Shown here one piece after another: positions 22,445-33,744 of a DNA stretch of 64,000 nucleotides. A model generated the notes under the pieces. The model saw nothing but the letters and a program-made list of their open reading frames with translations. It was not told the origin of the DNA and searched no databases. The first letter of the stretch is position 1. Every line of letters starts with the position of its first letter. The translations under genes were made by a program, and so were the position numbers. The stretch spans positions 1 to 64,000 of the forward strand of contig ARYC01000219.1 of NCBI GenBank assembly GCA_000711775.1. The letters run 5' to 3'. The DNA is from Oxytricha trifallax. Its lineage: Eukaryota > Ciliophora > Spirotrichea > Sporadotrichida > Oxytrichidae.

Positions 22445-25400
22445 TCATTCTTCCATATCGGCTTTTAGTTAAACCATTATCTTAGTTGGGAGCGACCTTT
22501 CAGAATGCAACAATGGTTCTGATTATCTGTCAATATCACTATGATCCGAGAAGCTTTCTTTGTTTGAGTCATGCTACTTATCTATTTGTTTTTCAGTTTT
22601 GCCTCGAAATTCAATAAAACTCCTACATTCTTTGATAAAATAATGATAATGAGCTTACCTTGGCTTCTTAGACTATTAAGACGTGCTCGGAGCTTTGACC
22701 TTAATGGAGGGCTAAGGGAGATTAGTGGAAGCATCCCCAGCTTCATTAATGCTTGCCATCGAATTAATTCTTACGGATGCCTCCAGTGCAGACTCTGCTT
22801 CATTCAAGGGATTACCATCGATTTAAATGTTTTTATCTTTAGAGTCCTCATTTGTTGACTTATAACTGTGATCTTGATCTCCATTTTACGAAACAGATAG
22901 AGTGCAAATTACTCCATCAGGATTTCCATAAACACCGTCGTTTAGTAGGGCTATCTTACCTTTGGGAGATTCCTCAATGCTTGATGATTTTTGGACTGCT
23001 ATATCATCCTAGCACCATTGCTAATAACCCAGAATAGTCTGAAGAACAGCAATTTTTATATGAAAATCATTCTCAACCAATTACTGGTGCATTTGTATCA
23101 CTTGCTCGGGTGTTTCCTTAGAACCTTGCTTGTTAATAATTTACTTAAAAGTACCCTTGCGGTGAAGTCTCCCAACTCTTCCAAGTATTTGCTCGATAGA
23201 CCTGCTAGAAAAAACATCAGCAACTATCAGAAATAGCCCACCGTTTAATTCGATTTCGTGCAAATTTTTCAAGTCGGTGCCTCTACCTTGCTATTCATTT
23301 AGCTGGAAGACACCATAGAAACCCTCCCCATTTTTACTTGCAAACATTGAATCAAACGAGGCCTCCAGTTTTGTACCTTTCAAATTTTTCATTGGAAAGA
23401 ATTGTAGTTATTGAAATCTCTGAAAGTAGTTCTCGATAAAAGTGTAAGAATGTTAAGCCACGTTAATAACGGGAGTGAGCTTGCAATAATCAGAAGTCAT
23501 GCTGTAGATTCTCTAGCAAAAATCAACAAGATTAGTTTTCACTAACTCCTATTGAAGCTTAATGCTTTTGTCTCCATTCATGCTGCTGAGCTTTAGAAAT
23601 ATTACCTCCTAAGTTTTAAAAGCAAGACTGAGGCATTTTTGCTCCTTAGCCGTTAAGCTGGAGCTAGTAAACCCTACCACTCTCTCAGCTCCATGAAAAT
23701 ATCGCAGAGTATTCTCCATTTACTAGACGTTTCCCTCAAAGAAGATCCAGTCATACTCGTCAATCAAAACCCCAAAACCCCTTAGATATAAGTGCTTTGA
23801 TTTGTAGGGTATAGTTGGGGTCTTATTGGAGTTAGTAGAGAAAAAGCAGGTTTTAAATGAATATTTAAAGAGTATTACTGTACTTAATTCAAACAAATTT
23901 TATCTGCTTATCTTTGTGATACCTCTTGAATTTAGCAGACTGCAGTTGTTCTAGTATATCATCCAACGATTATCGTGGATATGCTGGAGCTTTTACGATG
24001 ACCATCTCAACTATCTTCTTAATTTCATTGCATATTTCATCTTGCTTAATATTTTCAGCAGCCAAACTTATTGATTATTTCTCATGTTTTGTTCCAAAAT
24101 ATGACATACTTTCCATATCGCACTCTAAGATAATTGCAGCTACCGCCCAAACATCCCATTATAAAGAGCCATTTGTCCATTTCTCTCTTATAGGGAAGTA
24201 TCCTGGAGGCCTAAAACCTTAGCTAAAGTCACTATCTCTTGTCTTATTGCTCTGTTGAAATCTATGACTACTACTTCTAAAAGGCAGAGATTTAGCAATA
24301 CATTTTCTAACTTCAAATCTCTATAAACACACCCTAGATCATGGAGCTCTTTCACACCCTTAGTCATATCTGTGAGTATCTCATTCAAATCATCAGGATA
24401 TCAATTATGGTAGAGATACTTCTTAGAGTCATTTCAAACTTCTTGAGTCTCAAAGCAATAAAACCAAGACCAAGTATAACTCCGTCGAGCCTAGCTAAGT
24501 TCTTGCATTATCATTTCTAAGCCTCTCTCAGTACTATGTATTCATTTGCAAACTCATTTTAATATTGCTCGTTCTTAATGAGATACTTGAATGGATATAC
24601 CTTGTATGCGAATTCATCAACAACTATAAGTTTTACCTTGTTAGGTACGTCAATATTCAAATAGTTTTCAATACAGCTGCTTATGTCGACTGCATTTAAT
24701 GCAGGTATATACATTGCTCTCTCTTATAAGCATGCAATATACATACCATTTGCTGGTTGGTTCATTGACTCAAACCGCTTCTATCTCTTAAGTCTCTCCT
24801 ACTGCTATATTTGTGAATCAAGAGAGTTATTTTTTCTTTTAGCAGGTACAAGCTTTTAAGTTTCCTCATCTTTAATCAGGAATTCGCTTAAATGATGCTT
24901 TTGCATATGTCTCTTTACTTTAGCTGAGTGAGTATAAGACTTCATGCAAGTAGTGCATTAATATCTACCATCTACTTTATCATGCTTGAAGTAGATCTTA
25001 GCTCTACCAGAGTGTACCTCTTTGATTCTCTCTTCAAGCTAGACTCAGTTGAGAAGAAATTTTAGCAGTCTTCACATTAAAATGTTTTAATTTTTTCTAT
25101 TGGCTGCTGTTCCTTATCTTACTCAACCAATTCAACTTATGTTTAAACTCCCATCTCAGCACTCTACTTCTTGTTTAAAACTTAAATTTTAAAGACCTCA
25201 GCTTCAAACTTAGAGCTCTTAGCTCTACCTCCTTTTAAATATAAATTACTTCTGGTTTCTTGGAGGAGCCAAAGTTGAGCAATGATTAACCTGTTCCAAG
25301 AGAAACTGCTTACGATTTAAGTTAGCCGCCATGTTTAAATTCAAATTTAAATTTCTATTATTAATAAGTAAAAACCTCACTAGCTATACTAACTTTGTAT

Positions 25401-28400
25401 AGGAGCGGCACTGCAACAACAATGGTTGATTCTTAGGTGTTAGACATCATATTTATACTTAGTTTATAACTATAAATTTTCTAATTTTATGCTTAATATT
25501 TTTAATTTTGGTACCAACTGAGAAAAAACTCAGGTTGGTACTGGTACCAATTAGGTTTTGAACCATTTTGGAACTTTTCCATTAAAACCTCACTAGTTAA
25601 AAACTAGGTACTAATTAAGTTTTGGTGCTATTAAATTGGTACCAATTAAAATTAAACGAATAGTACCAGTACTAATAAATTTAAACAAATATAGTACTAA
25701 TTTAATGGAACAAAATTGATAAAAATGGAGCTCCATCTCTGAAGTTTGTTACAGCTTCTGCAAACTTTCTCCACGTATCCTTACCAAGTTGACCCCCTAT
25801 AAGATGCCCATATTTAATACTAAGATTTTTAACAGTAGGACAGAACTCTATATATTAAAATTTGAAATTCAATAACAAGAGAAGGAACAAGGATGGAATC
25901 TAAAAGTACTGCAATAAAGAGAGTTGAAGCTTAAGAAATGATCTCAAGATTTAGAAGCAAGGAAGATCTCTATCGATACCTCACTCAGCATGGCAAGCAT
26001 GAGACATATACTTAATCATATACTATAGTCGGTTTATTCATTCCAACGATGGAAGGTACCAAAATTTCATTCTTAAAAGCTATACTCTGCGATGAGAAGA
26101 AAGCCTTCAAAAACAGTGAAATAAAGTTGATAGATATACCAAACTACCCAGAGATTTCAGTCACTAATCTCTACGAGGATGCGATGAAAGATGAAGAGTT
26201 GGTAGTTTACCTTCCTACCAAGAAACAACTCTCCAACAAGCTTCCAGAAAGGAGCTTCTTCTTTGGAGTTCTCGGCACTTTAAGAGAGAGTTATCTCAAA
26301 GAGATCATTGAAGAAGATCACAAAAAACGCTACTCTATTTCTCCTGAAGATTAAAAGAAGCAAGGCATACTAATAAGCGAGACCTGGCTCGCTGAGCTTA
26401 AGAAGCACCCATTCCTCTCTAGTAAGCTTTGATTCATAACTTTGTAGGGAAACCTGGAACTGGTATATTCCTAATGAAAGAGCATGCGAAGGTTCACAGA
26501 GAGAGAAAGTCATAGACTATTTATGAAGTGAGCAAAAGACTTTATAAAGATGTCTAAAAGCTAGAAGAAATGAACATAGATGCAGGAGCTGGCACAAAGA
26601 GAAGAAATATGGGTCCAAGCAAGCCTTAAGAAGAGGAGAAGAAAGAGAAGCCAAACCCCTTTATGGGCCAATTTAATATGTGAATATATTCATTCGTTTA
26701 AATCTAAAACTTATTTATAAACATTCATTCTTCCTTCTCTCGCACAAACTGTTGTCTTATCTACGCTTACTCTCTTACAGCTGCTTTGAATCAATCTACT
26801 GAATCGATAGGCAAGTCATGCATAAGATGATACAGCAGCAGCTTCTTGTATTGAGTCTTGATTTAACTCCAGTAGAATTCTATTCCATTAAATTAAGGAC
26901 TATAAGGAACGTTATAAACAGGAGTTATGTTTAGGTCTTCATAAGCTTTCTTAGACTCCTTAGTCTTATGAACTGATAGGTTATCAACAAACAGGATGAT
27001 CTCTTGGTTGCTATACTTCTCTCTGAGCTTATGTGGGAACTCTATATACTACTCTCGCTTAATAGAGCGAGGAGGGTGAATCACATAACTCTCTAAGCCT
27101 GAATCTTCACTTATACCAGCTAAAATTGCATGGGTGACTACCTTCACTTTTTAGTCATAAACTTCTATATTATCATACTTCTTATACCATGACTTATTAA
27201 TAAAAGTGTTGAAAGTAAACACAGCTTCATCTGCATGTATGAACTTGATGTTATTATCAATAGCTCTCTGCATTTAATCATATATATAGTTTAAATTATT
27301 ACTATAAAATGGCACTGTAAAATCAATCACTCTCTTCACTCTGTTGACAGTCTTGAAAGTAATACCATTTCTTCTATAAATGTTGGCTATAGTCTAAGGA
27401 GAGATGCGCATATCAGGAAACTTGCGATGAACATTACAGCTCGCTAGTCTAGAGGAAAGTGTGCCCAATACTTTAAAGTCTTAGAGTCACAGAGGTGGTC
27501 AATATGGTGCTGTGAGAACTTTTATTTTCTAGCAGGATGCTTTCAAGTACCAGAATTAAAATGCTAAACAGCTAACATGCAGTGATATCTAACAGTAGAG
27601 GCACTCTTGTGTAAGAGCTTTGCAATAGCTGCATAATTCAATACTAGTTTGACTTAATCTATATTAATACTCGTACCATACCTAAGCTGAAGCAGTAAAT
27701 CTAAATATTTCTAATCATAAATCGACCCTAAATTTCGCTAATTTCTATTTCTCATTTTGTAAATAGGCCTAATTTCTCTACTAACCCCAATAAGACCCCA
27801 ACTATACCCTACAAATCAAAGCACTTATAAACCTCACTAAGGGGTTTTGGGGTTTTGAATCATAACGATTGATTTACTCCATATCAATTGAAAGTCTTCA
27901 TTATCCATTAGAGACTCCAAGTGCTTTTAAGTCATGTAATAGACGCCGTCTTTGTTCTCATACTGGTTTACATTAACATTTAGCCCTAAGCTGGTTATCA
28001 TTGCTTCAAATATTTTTTCATCTCTCAGAATCAAGTGTTCATTTTTCCCTATCACAAATACAGCTTTTATTGTACTCTTGGCATGAAGAGTTGTCAATGT
28101 AGAGCAGAACAAAGTCTTGCCGTTGCCCACTCCAAAGTTTACGAATGTGTATCGGGAATCTTCCCAAGTCAAGAAGTTAAGGGCGAGCTTTTGAAGAGTG
28201 AGGAAACTGATTCCCAGAATTTGTTGAAATCTTATCTGTTGGTTAGTTTACTGAAAAGCTTTGAAAGACATGTCTCTGTAAAAATTAATTACAGACTAAG
28301 AGTCTTTGTTGAGCTTCCTGAACTATGTCAGCAATCTCTTCTTCTCCTCCTCAGTAAAATAACTCGTCTTATTAGGGACATTCAAGAGTTATTTGAGTTT

Positions 28401-29690
28401 CGTAAAGTCGGCTCTGAGGCAATCTTGAATTATGTCTCGCCTTTATCTCACTCCCTTTTCTTGATAAATATAGTCAAAGTTCTTTCCCAGATCTGATGTC
28501 TCGTCCAGCTTTGATACCCAGAGAGGATTTCTCGGCCTTAACTCTTAGGATATTTAGGATAGATATGAAATAAAATCTTCCTGGTCAATAAAGTCCCACT
28601 TCGAAACGAAAATCTCACTCAATGTGCGAATGAAATTATCAAGCTTCTAATATAGAGTAGCACTAGAGAGTGAGCAGATTTAAATGAAGTCTCCAACCAC
28701 ATCAATCGGAATATGGCGAATCAATCTTAAACCCTGATCTTCTTTGAGGATCTGAATACATGGCTTGTTGAGACAAAGAAGAGTGTTTGGGAGCAGCCTA
28801 ACTGCTTAGGAATCAATCTTGAACTGCTGAAACGTACCTATTATCAGTGGAATAATACCGATGTTTGCCTTATCTAAGTCTGCTAGTTAATTCTGCAACC
28901 TTTACAGGCACTTTGGCTTGTTAATGAAGATATAGTATGATAGACTTAATGCCTGTTCTGTATTTACCCTTAAGGCAAGAAGTATCAATGAGCTTTTGAG
29001 AAGGGTTTCATCAAACTCAATTATCTCGTATCTATAGTAAAGAAGAGAGGAGAGAAACAGGCGAGTTTTAATTTGATGGGTAACTTGAGCTCATTGATTT
29101 AGCTCATAGATGTTCCTGAACATTTCTTCATACAAGTTTTCTTGGCAGGCTGATTTAAGATTCTGAAGGAACTCTAGAAGACTCTAGCTGTTCCTATTAA
29201 AGATCTTCCAGATGAAGTCCTGTCTCTCTTGTGGCTTTAGGATCACGAATTTTCTGATGAAGTGGGAGGTGATTTCTGATTAAATTTTAGCGCCGTAATT
29301 AACTTGAGAATTGTGGCTTTCAATCCTTTCGTCAACTTGCTCCTAATTGTTTTGTTTAATTTGGTCAGAGCACTGTAATTTCATCTAGACTTTAGCTTGA
29401 CTTTATACTTCATTTAAATCTTTAGACTTTTGGTCTTTTACAGATTTAGAGTAGCTCTGCGTCGTTCTATTGAGAATGAATTTGCTCACAAACTTTGTGA
29501 GATCTCGGGAACCAATTAATGGCTTGAACTCTTCCAGCTCTAGGATCTTGCTAATGTCATAAATGTTAACAGGTAAGTTTTGCTTTATCTATAAGATCTG
29601 GGTGCTCAGCGCCTTCGTATTTGGCTTTTCGCCCTCTTTTTTATTCGGGAGTCGTTTTAGGTGGATCTTAATTGATGTCCGAGCTTCCAT
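22445..29690 (-). CDS. SecA-like DEAD ATPase (element 2 copy), split by TBE-A
   Basis: ATG 29690 to TGA 22445-22447 on the minus strand, interrupted by TBE-A at 23765-27857. The 5' exon block (29690-27858) is open except for one TGA near 29070. It holds the Walker A motif GVGNGKTL (near 28115), followed by VIGKNEHLILRD. Joining the flanks with one ATT copy gives WSKSIVM-IDEYDWIFF, the Walker B region. Downstream come QQGRGTDL and GRVGRLHRKGTF, the SecA helicase signatures, then a Ser/Lys-rich tail with a possible intron (GGTAAGCTC...). Thus nucleotide-binding residues look intact, unlike the element 1 copy. Cellular role unknown; SecA itself moves proteins across membranes, and some other use of the fold is possible here. 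Confidence 0.7.
23889..25332 (-). pseudogene. TBE-A 57-kDa zinc-finger/kinase ORF, damaged
   Basis: ATG 25332 to TGA 23889-23891, homologous to the TBE-B copy: two C2H2-type fingers near the N-terminus, then a kinase-like domain. Here the catalytic loop reads YRDLKLEN instead of HRDLKPEN, and the metal-binding motif is IDFN. Lesions: in-frame TGA at 24401-24403 and a base missing near 24212 that alters LGTPGYF. The total length is 5 nt short of a whole frame. The family function is not known; kinase activity of this copy is unlikely. Confidence 0.85.
25893..26683 (+). CDS. TBE-A 22-kDa ORF, intact with a 26-nt intron
   Basis: ATG 25893 to TGA 26681-26683. Exon 1 (25893-26421) and exon 2 (26448-26683) join in frame if the 26-nt block 26422-26447 (GTAAGC...TTTGTAG) is removed, giving 254 codons; without removal the frame stops at TGA inside the block. 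Landmarks: TMEGTKISFLKAILCDEKK, PNYPEISVTNLY, ERSFFFGVLG, then KPGTGIFLMKEHA in exon 2 and a Glu/Lys-rich end. It converges on the transposase, whose stop is only 6 nt away. Function unknown in the TBE family. Confidence 0.85.
26690..27755 (-). pseudogene. TBE-A 42-kDa DDE transposase, damaged
   Basis: ATG 27755 to TGA 26690-26692. Catalytic triad of the Tc1/mariner type: FIHADEAV (Asp 1), LFVDNLSVH (Asp 2), PQFNGIEFYW (Glu) with 34 residues between Asp 2 and Glu. TBE transposases are known to act in genome rearrangement in Oxytricha. This copy has an in-frame TGA at 27543-27545 and lacks one T near 27430 (ATGTTCATCGC against ATGTTTCATCGC in TBE-C); both lesions are shared with TBE-B. It also lacks a base near 26800, giving an early stop. 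The 3-nt insertion before PRSIKRE is harmless. Confidence 0.88.
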
Positions 29691-30519
29691 CTTAATTTAT
29701 CTCTATGCAATCGCTTGAAACTTAATCCATTCCGATGCTGGCCAACTTATTTTAGGAGTCTTTCCTTCGATTTTCAAGAATCTCCGATGACTATACTGAG
29801 TAAGAAGAGCGCTTATTAATTAAGTCTTAATTGAAATTTCTCTGTCTTAAATAGCTTTCTTTGCTAGAAACTCAAGTAAATCGGGGATTCCTCCGCTTAT
29901 ATTGGGTCAATCATTGTGAACAATTGAGATGTGAATGGTATGTCTTTAATAAATATGTCATAACAGTGTTGTTAAGTTGTCTAGGTAGCCATTTCTCCTT
30001 CAATCAAATTAGATGTTTAAGTCATTATATCATAAAAATAATTTTTGTGAGAATCTATCGCAATTCAAAATTGCATCATCAATAAAATTATTTGTGCCTT
30101 CAGCAGTTAAGTCATATGTTCAATAAGGCTGTGGTAGTTATATATAATATCAGGCAGTAGTTTTGAAATAACTCGGCAAATTATTTAGGCCCTTAAGTTT
30201 AGGAATTAAGTGAATTAAGAATGCTTAATACGATTTTACATTGATTTTGAAGAAATCCTGGACTGTGTGGGTTTCGAAAAGTGACAATAAATCACAAACA
30301 CAGCGAGTGAGATTTATCGTTGATAATGTTGTGAATCCTTGATAGGATCTTGGATTAAGAAAAAAATTTCAATAAAAATATCATAATAAAGTTGAAAAAA
30401 GAAGATGATTGGACTTATTTAATTGAAAAGAAAGCCTCAGTGAATTAAATATTAGAATTTTGGATTTATCAATTCATTTTTAATTCAAAAATTTAGCTTT
30501 AAGTGGTTGGTAAACTCTT
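29691..30519. other. Region upstream of element 2 SecA-like gene
   Basis: Moderately AT-rich, no convincing ORF. It should include the promoter and outer end of element 2. I looked for an inverted partner in 18600-19600 and saw none. Confidence 0.3.
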
Positions 30520-30732
30520 TTGATACACAACGTCATTAGGGTGGATGCCCCTTCTTTTCGCAAGTTAGGAGTATATGGGGAAGGAAGTTGGAGTGGACTA
30601 ACCATCCAAATATTCCAGCGGACATATAGACTAGTTGTTAGACAGTGTCACTGTGTCGCAGACCTAGAGACTAGGGTGGAATCAGGATTCTCACTACTGG
30701 ATAAACATGTGGTCAGGCACCTTCTAGAATGA
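30520..30732 (+). other. GC-rich island, possible coding segment
   Basis: A 210-bp patch with much higher G+C than its surroundings. Two plus frames are open through it; one ends in TGA 30730-30732. No motif is recognised in either. The sharp composition contrast is what a small macronuclear-destined segment would look like, but there is no direct proof. Confidence 0.3.
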
Positions 30733-31089
30733 ATTAAGTTGTGATTATCGGCCATAATATAAGGTCTTCCTTAATTTGCTAAAAATCATCATCATCATAA
30801 TGGCGGGTGACCGTGACATTTTATTTTTTAATTTATGAAAATAACTAATATTATTTATTATGAAATAAATATGAAGAAATATCGTGAATGGGAATTAAAG
30901 TGAAAATAATAAAAGAGATAAAAATTAATTAGAAATCTCAATATTAAATATACACTCAACTAAAGGTAATTATAATCTTTGTTATTATGGTAACTATACA
31001 TATATGTGATTAGTTAGTTTGTTTTAAGTGTATGTAAAGTCTACAGATTAGGTTGAAATTCCTAAGTCCGCCCTCTTTAACTGCTAGCC
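30733..31089. other. AT-rich spacer
   Basis: No gene or repeat of note; short CAT-repeat stretch near 30785. Confidence 0.4.
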
Positions 31090-31317
31090 TGAATTTTTAA
31101 TTTATTTTTTTGGGTCAGAGATATTCTCGTAGTATCTGGTCTTATAGTAGTGGTAGAAACCAGTACACTTAATGGTGAAGCCTCTCTCTTGCTCATCAGC
31201 TCTGGTATCAGGGAATCAAAACCCCAAAACCCCTTAGTGAGGTTTATAAGTGCTTTGATTTGTAGGGTATAGTTGGGGTCTTATTGGGGTTAGTAGAGAA
31301 TTAGGCCTATTTACAAA

Positions 31318-32380
31318 ATGAGAAATAGAAATTAGCGAAATTTAGGGTCGATTTATGATGAGAAATATTTAGATTTACTGCTTCAGCTTAGGTATGGTAC
31401 GAGTATTCATATAGATTAAGTCAAACCAGTATTGAATTTTGCAGCTATTGCAAAGCTCTTACACAAGAGTGCCTCTACTGTTAGATATCACTGCATGTTA
31501 GCTGTTTAGCATTTTAATTCTGGTACTTGAAAGCATCCTGCTAGAAAATAAAAGTTCTCACAGCACCATATTGACCACCTCTGTGACTCTAAGACTTTAA
31601 AGTATTGGGCACACTTTCCACTAGACTAGCGAGCTGTAATGTTCATCGCAAAATTCCTGACATGCGCATCTCTCCTTAGACTATAGCCAACATTTATAGA
31701 AGAAATGGTATTACTTTCAAGACTGTCAACAGAGTGAAGAGAGTGATTGATTTTACAGTGCCATTTTATAGCAATAATTAAAATATATATATGATTAAAT
31801 GCAGAGAGCTATTGATAATAACATCAAGTTCATACATGCAGATGAAGCTGTGTTTACGTTCAACACTTTTATTAATAAGTCATTGTATAAGAAGTATGAT
31901 AATATAGAAGTTTATGCCTAAAAAGTGAAGGTAGTCACCCATGCAATTTTAGCTGGTATAAGTGAAGATTCAGGCTTAGAGAGTTATGTGATTCACCCTC
32001 GCTCTATTAAGCGAGAGTAGTATATAGAGTTCCTACATAAGCTCAGAGAGAAGTATAGCAACCAAGAGATCATCCTGTTTGTTGATAACCTTTCAGTTCA
32101 TAAGACTAAGGAGTCTAAGAAAGCTTATGAAGACCTAAACATAACTCCTGTTTATAACGTTCCTTATAGTCCTTAATTTAATGGAATAGAATTCTACTGG
32201 AGTTAAATCAAGACTCACTACAAGAAGCTGCTGCTGTATCATCTTATGCATGACTTGCCTATCGATACAGTAGACTTGATTCAAAGCAGCTGTAAGAGAG
32301 TAAGCGTAGATAAGACAACAGTTTGTGCGAGAGAAGGAAGAATGAATGTTTATAAATAAGTTTTAGATTTAAACGAATGA
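31318..32380 (+). pseudogene. TBE-B 42-kDa DDE transposase, damaged
   Basis: ATG 31318 to TGA 32378-32380. Same triad as TBE-A (IHADEA, FVDNLSVH, FNGIEFYW, spacing D-34-E). It carries the same TGA (31528-31530) and the same missing T near 31640 as TBE-A. In addition the Trp of NKSWYKK is Leu here and Asp of VYDQK is Ala. The C-terminus (KRVSVDKTTVCAREGRM) is intact, unlike TBE-A. Confidence 0.88.
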
Positions 32381-32386
32381 ATATAT

Positions 32387-33177
32387 TCACATATTAAATT
32401 GGCCCATAAAGGGGTTTGGCTTCTCTTTCTTCTCCTCTTCTTAAGGCTTGCTTGGACCCATATTTCTTCTCTTTGTGCCAGCTCCTGCATCTATGTTCAT
32501 TTCTTCTAGCTTTTAGACATCTTTATAAAGTCTTTTGCTCACTTCATAAATAGTCTATGACTTTCTCTCTCTGTGAACCTTCGCATGCTCTTTCATTAGG
32601 AATATACCAGTTCCAGGTTTCCCTACAAAGTTATGAATCAAAGCTTACTAGAGAGGAATGGGTGCTTCTTAAGCTCAGCGAGCCAGGTCTCGCTTATTAG
32701 TATGCCTTGCTTCTTTTAATCTTCAGGAGAAATAGAGTAGCGTTTTTTGTGAGCTTCTTCAATGATCTCTCTGAGATAACTCTCTCTTAAAGTGCCAAGA
32801 ACTCCAAAGAAGAAGCTCCTTTCTGGAAGCTTGTTAGAGAGTTGTTTCTTGGTAGGAAGATAAACTACCAACTCTTCATCTTTCATCGCATCCTCGTAGA
32901 GATTAGTGACTGAAATCTCTGGGTAGTTTGGTATATCTATCAACTTTATTTCACTGTTTTTGAAGGCTTTCTTCTCATCGCAGAGTATAGCTTTTAAGAA
33001 TGAAATTTTGGTACCTTCCATCGTTGGAAGGAATAAACCCACTATAGTATATGATTAAGTATATGTCACATGCTTACCATGCTAAGTGAGGTATCGATAG
33101 AGATCTTCCTTGCTTCTAAATCTTGAGATCATTTCTTAAGCTTCAACCCTCTTCATTGCAGTACTTATAGATTCCAT
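32387..33177 (-). CDS. TBE-B 22-kDa ORF, intact with a 26-nt intron
   Basis: ATG 33177 to TGA 32387-32389. Exon 1 33177-32649, intron 32648-32623 (26 nt), exon 2 32622-32387; the exon lengths (529 and 236) equal those of TBE-A and sum to 255 codons including the stop. Only a few substitutions separate it from the TBE-A protein. Convergent with the transposase. Confidence 0.85.
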
Positions 33178-33744
33178 CCTTGTTCCTTCTCTTGTTATTG
33201 AATTTCAAATTGTAATATATAGAGTTCTGGATCCTAGTGTTAAAAATCTTAGTATTAAATATGGGCATCTTATAGAAGGTCAACTTGGTAAGGATACGTG
33301 GAGAAAGCTGGCAGAAGCTGAAACAAACTTCAGAGATGGAGCTCCATTTTTATCAATTTAGTTCCATTAAATTAGTACTAAATTTGTTTAAATTTGATTA
33401 GTACCGGTACTAAATTCGTTTAAATTTAATTGGTACCAATTTAATAGTACCAAAACTTAATTAGTACCTAGTTTTTAACTAATGAGGTTTTAATGGAAAA
33501 GTTCCAAAATGGTTCAAAACCTAATTGGTACCAGTACCAACCTGAAATTTATTCTCAGTTGGTACCAAAATTAAAAATATTAAGCATAAAATTAGAAAAT
33601 TTATAGTTATAAACTAAGTATAAATATGATGTCTAACACCTAAGAATCAACCATTGTTGTTGCAGTGCCAGCTCCTATACAAAGTTAGTATAGCCAGTGA
33701 GGTTTTTACTTATTAATAATAGAAATTTAAATTTGAATTTAAAC

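Larger units (their letters stand above)
23765..27857 (+). mobile_element. TBE-A transposon (4093 bp)
   Basis: Begins CAAAACCCCAAAACCCC and ends with its complement, flanked by AAT at 23762-23764 and 27858-27860. Gene order left to right: 57-kDa ORF (-), 22-kDa ORF (+), 42-kDa transposase (-). Size and content match the TBE family of Oxytricha. The left inverted repeat lacks about 8 bp (TGAGGTTT) present at the right end and in TBE-B. Nearly identical to TBE-B in inverted orientation. Confidence 0.95.
19618..29690 (-). mobile_element. Element 2: second SecA-like/orfB/transposase block, inverted
   Basis: Read on the minus strand this interval has the SecA-like gene, then orfB in opposite orientation, then the Tc1-type transposase, the same order and orientations as element 1. 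Protein similarity between the copies is clear but far from identical. Without TBE-A (23765-27857), which is nested in it, the block is about 6.0 kb. No terminal repeats were found, so the given limits are those of the genes, not of the transposon. Confidence 0.55.

Noticed and set aside
31500-31560. A short intron in the TBE-A/B transposase that would remove the shared TGA and frameshift together
   Set aside because: Candidate GT...AG blocks either do not restore the phase or would remove sequence that aligns in frame with TBE-C; a shared lesion is simpler.
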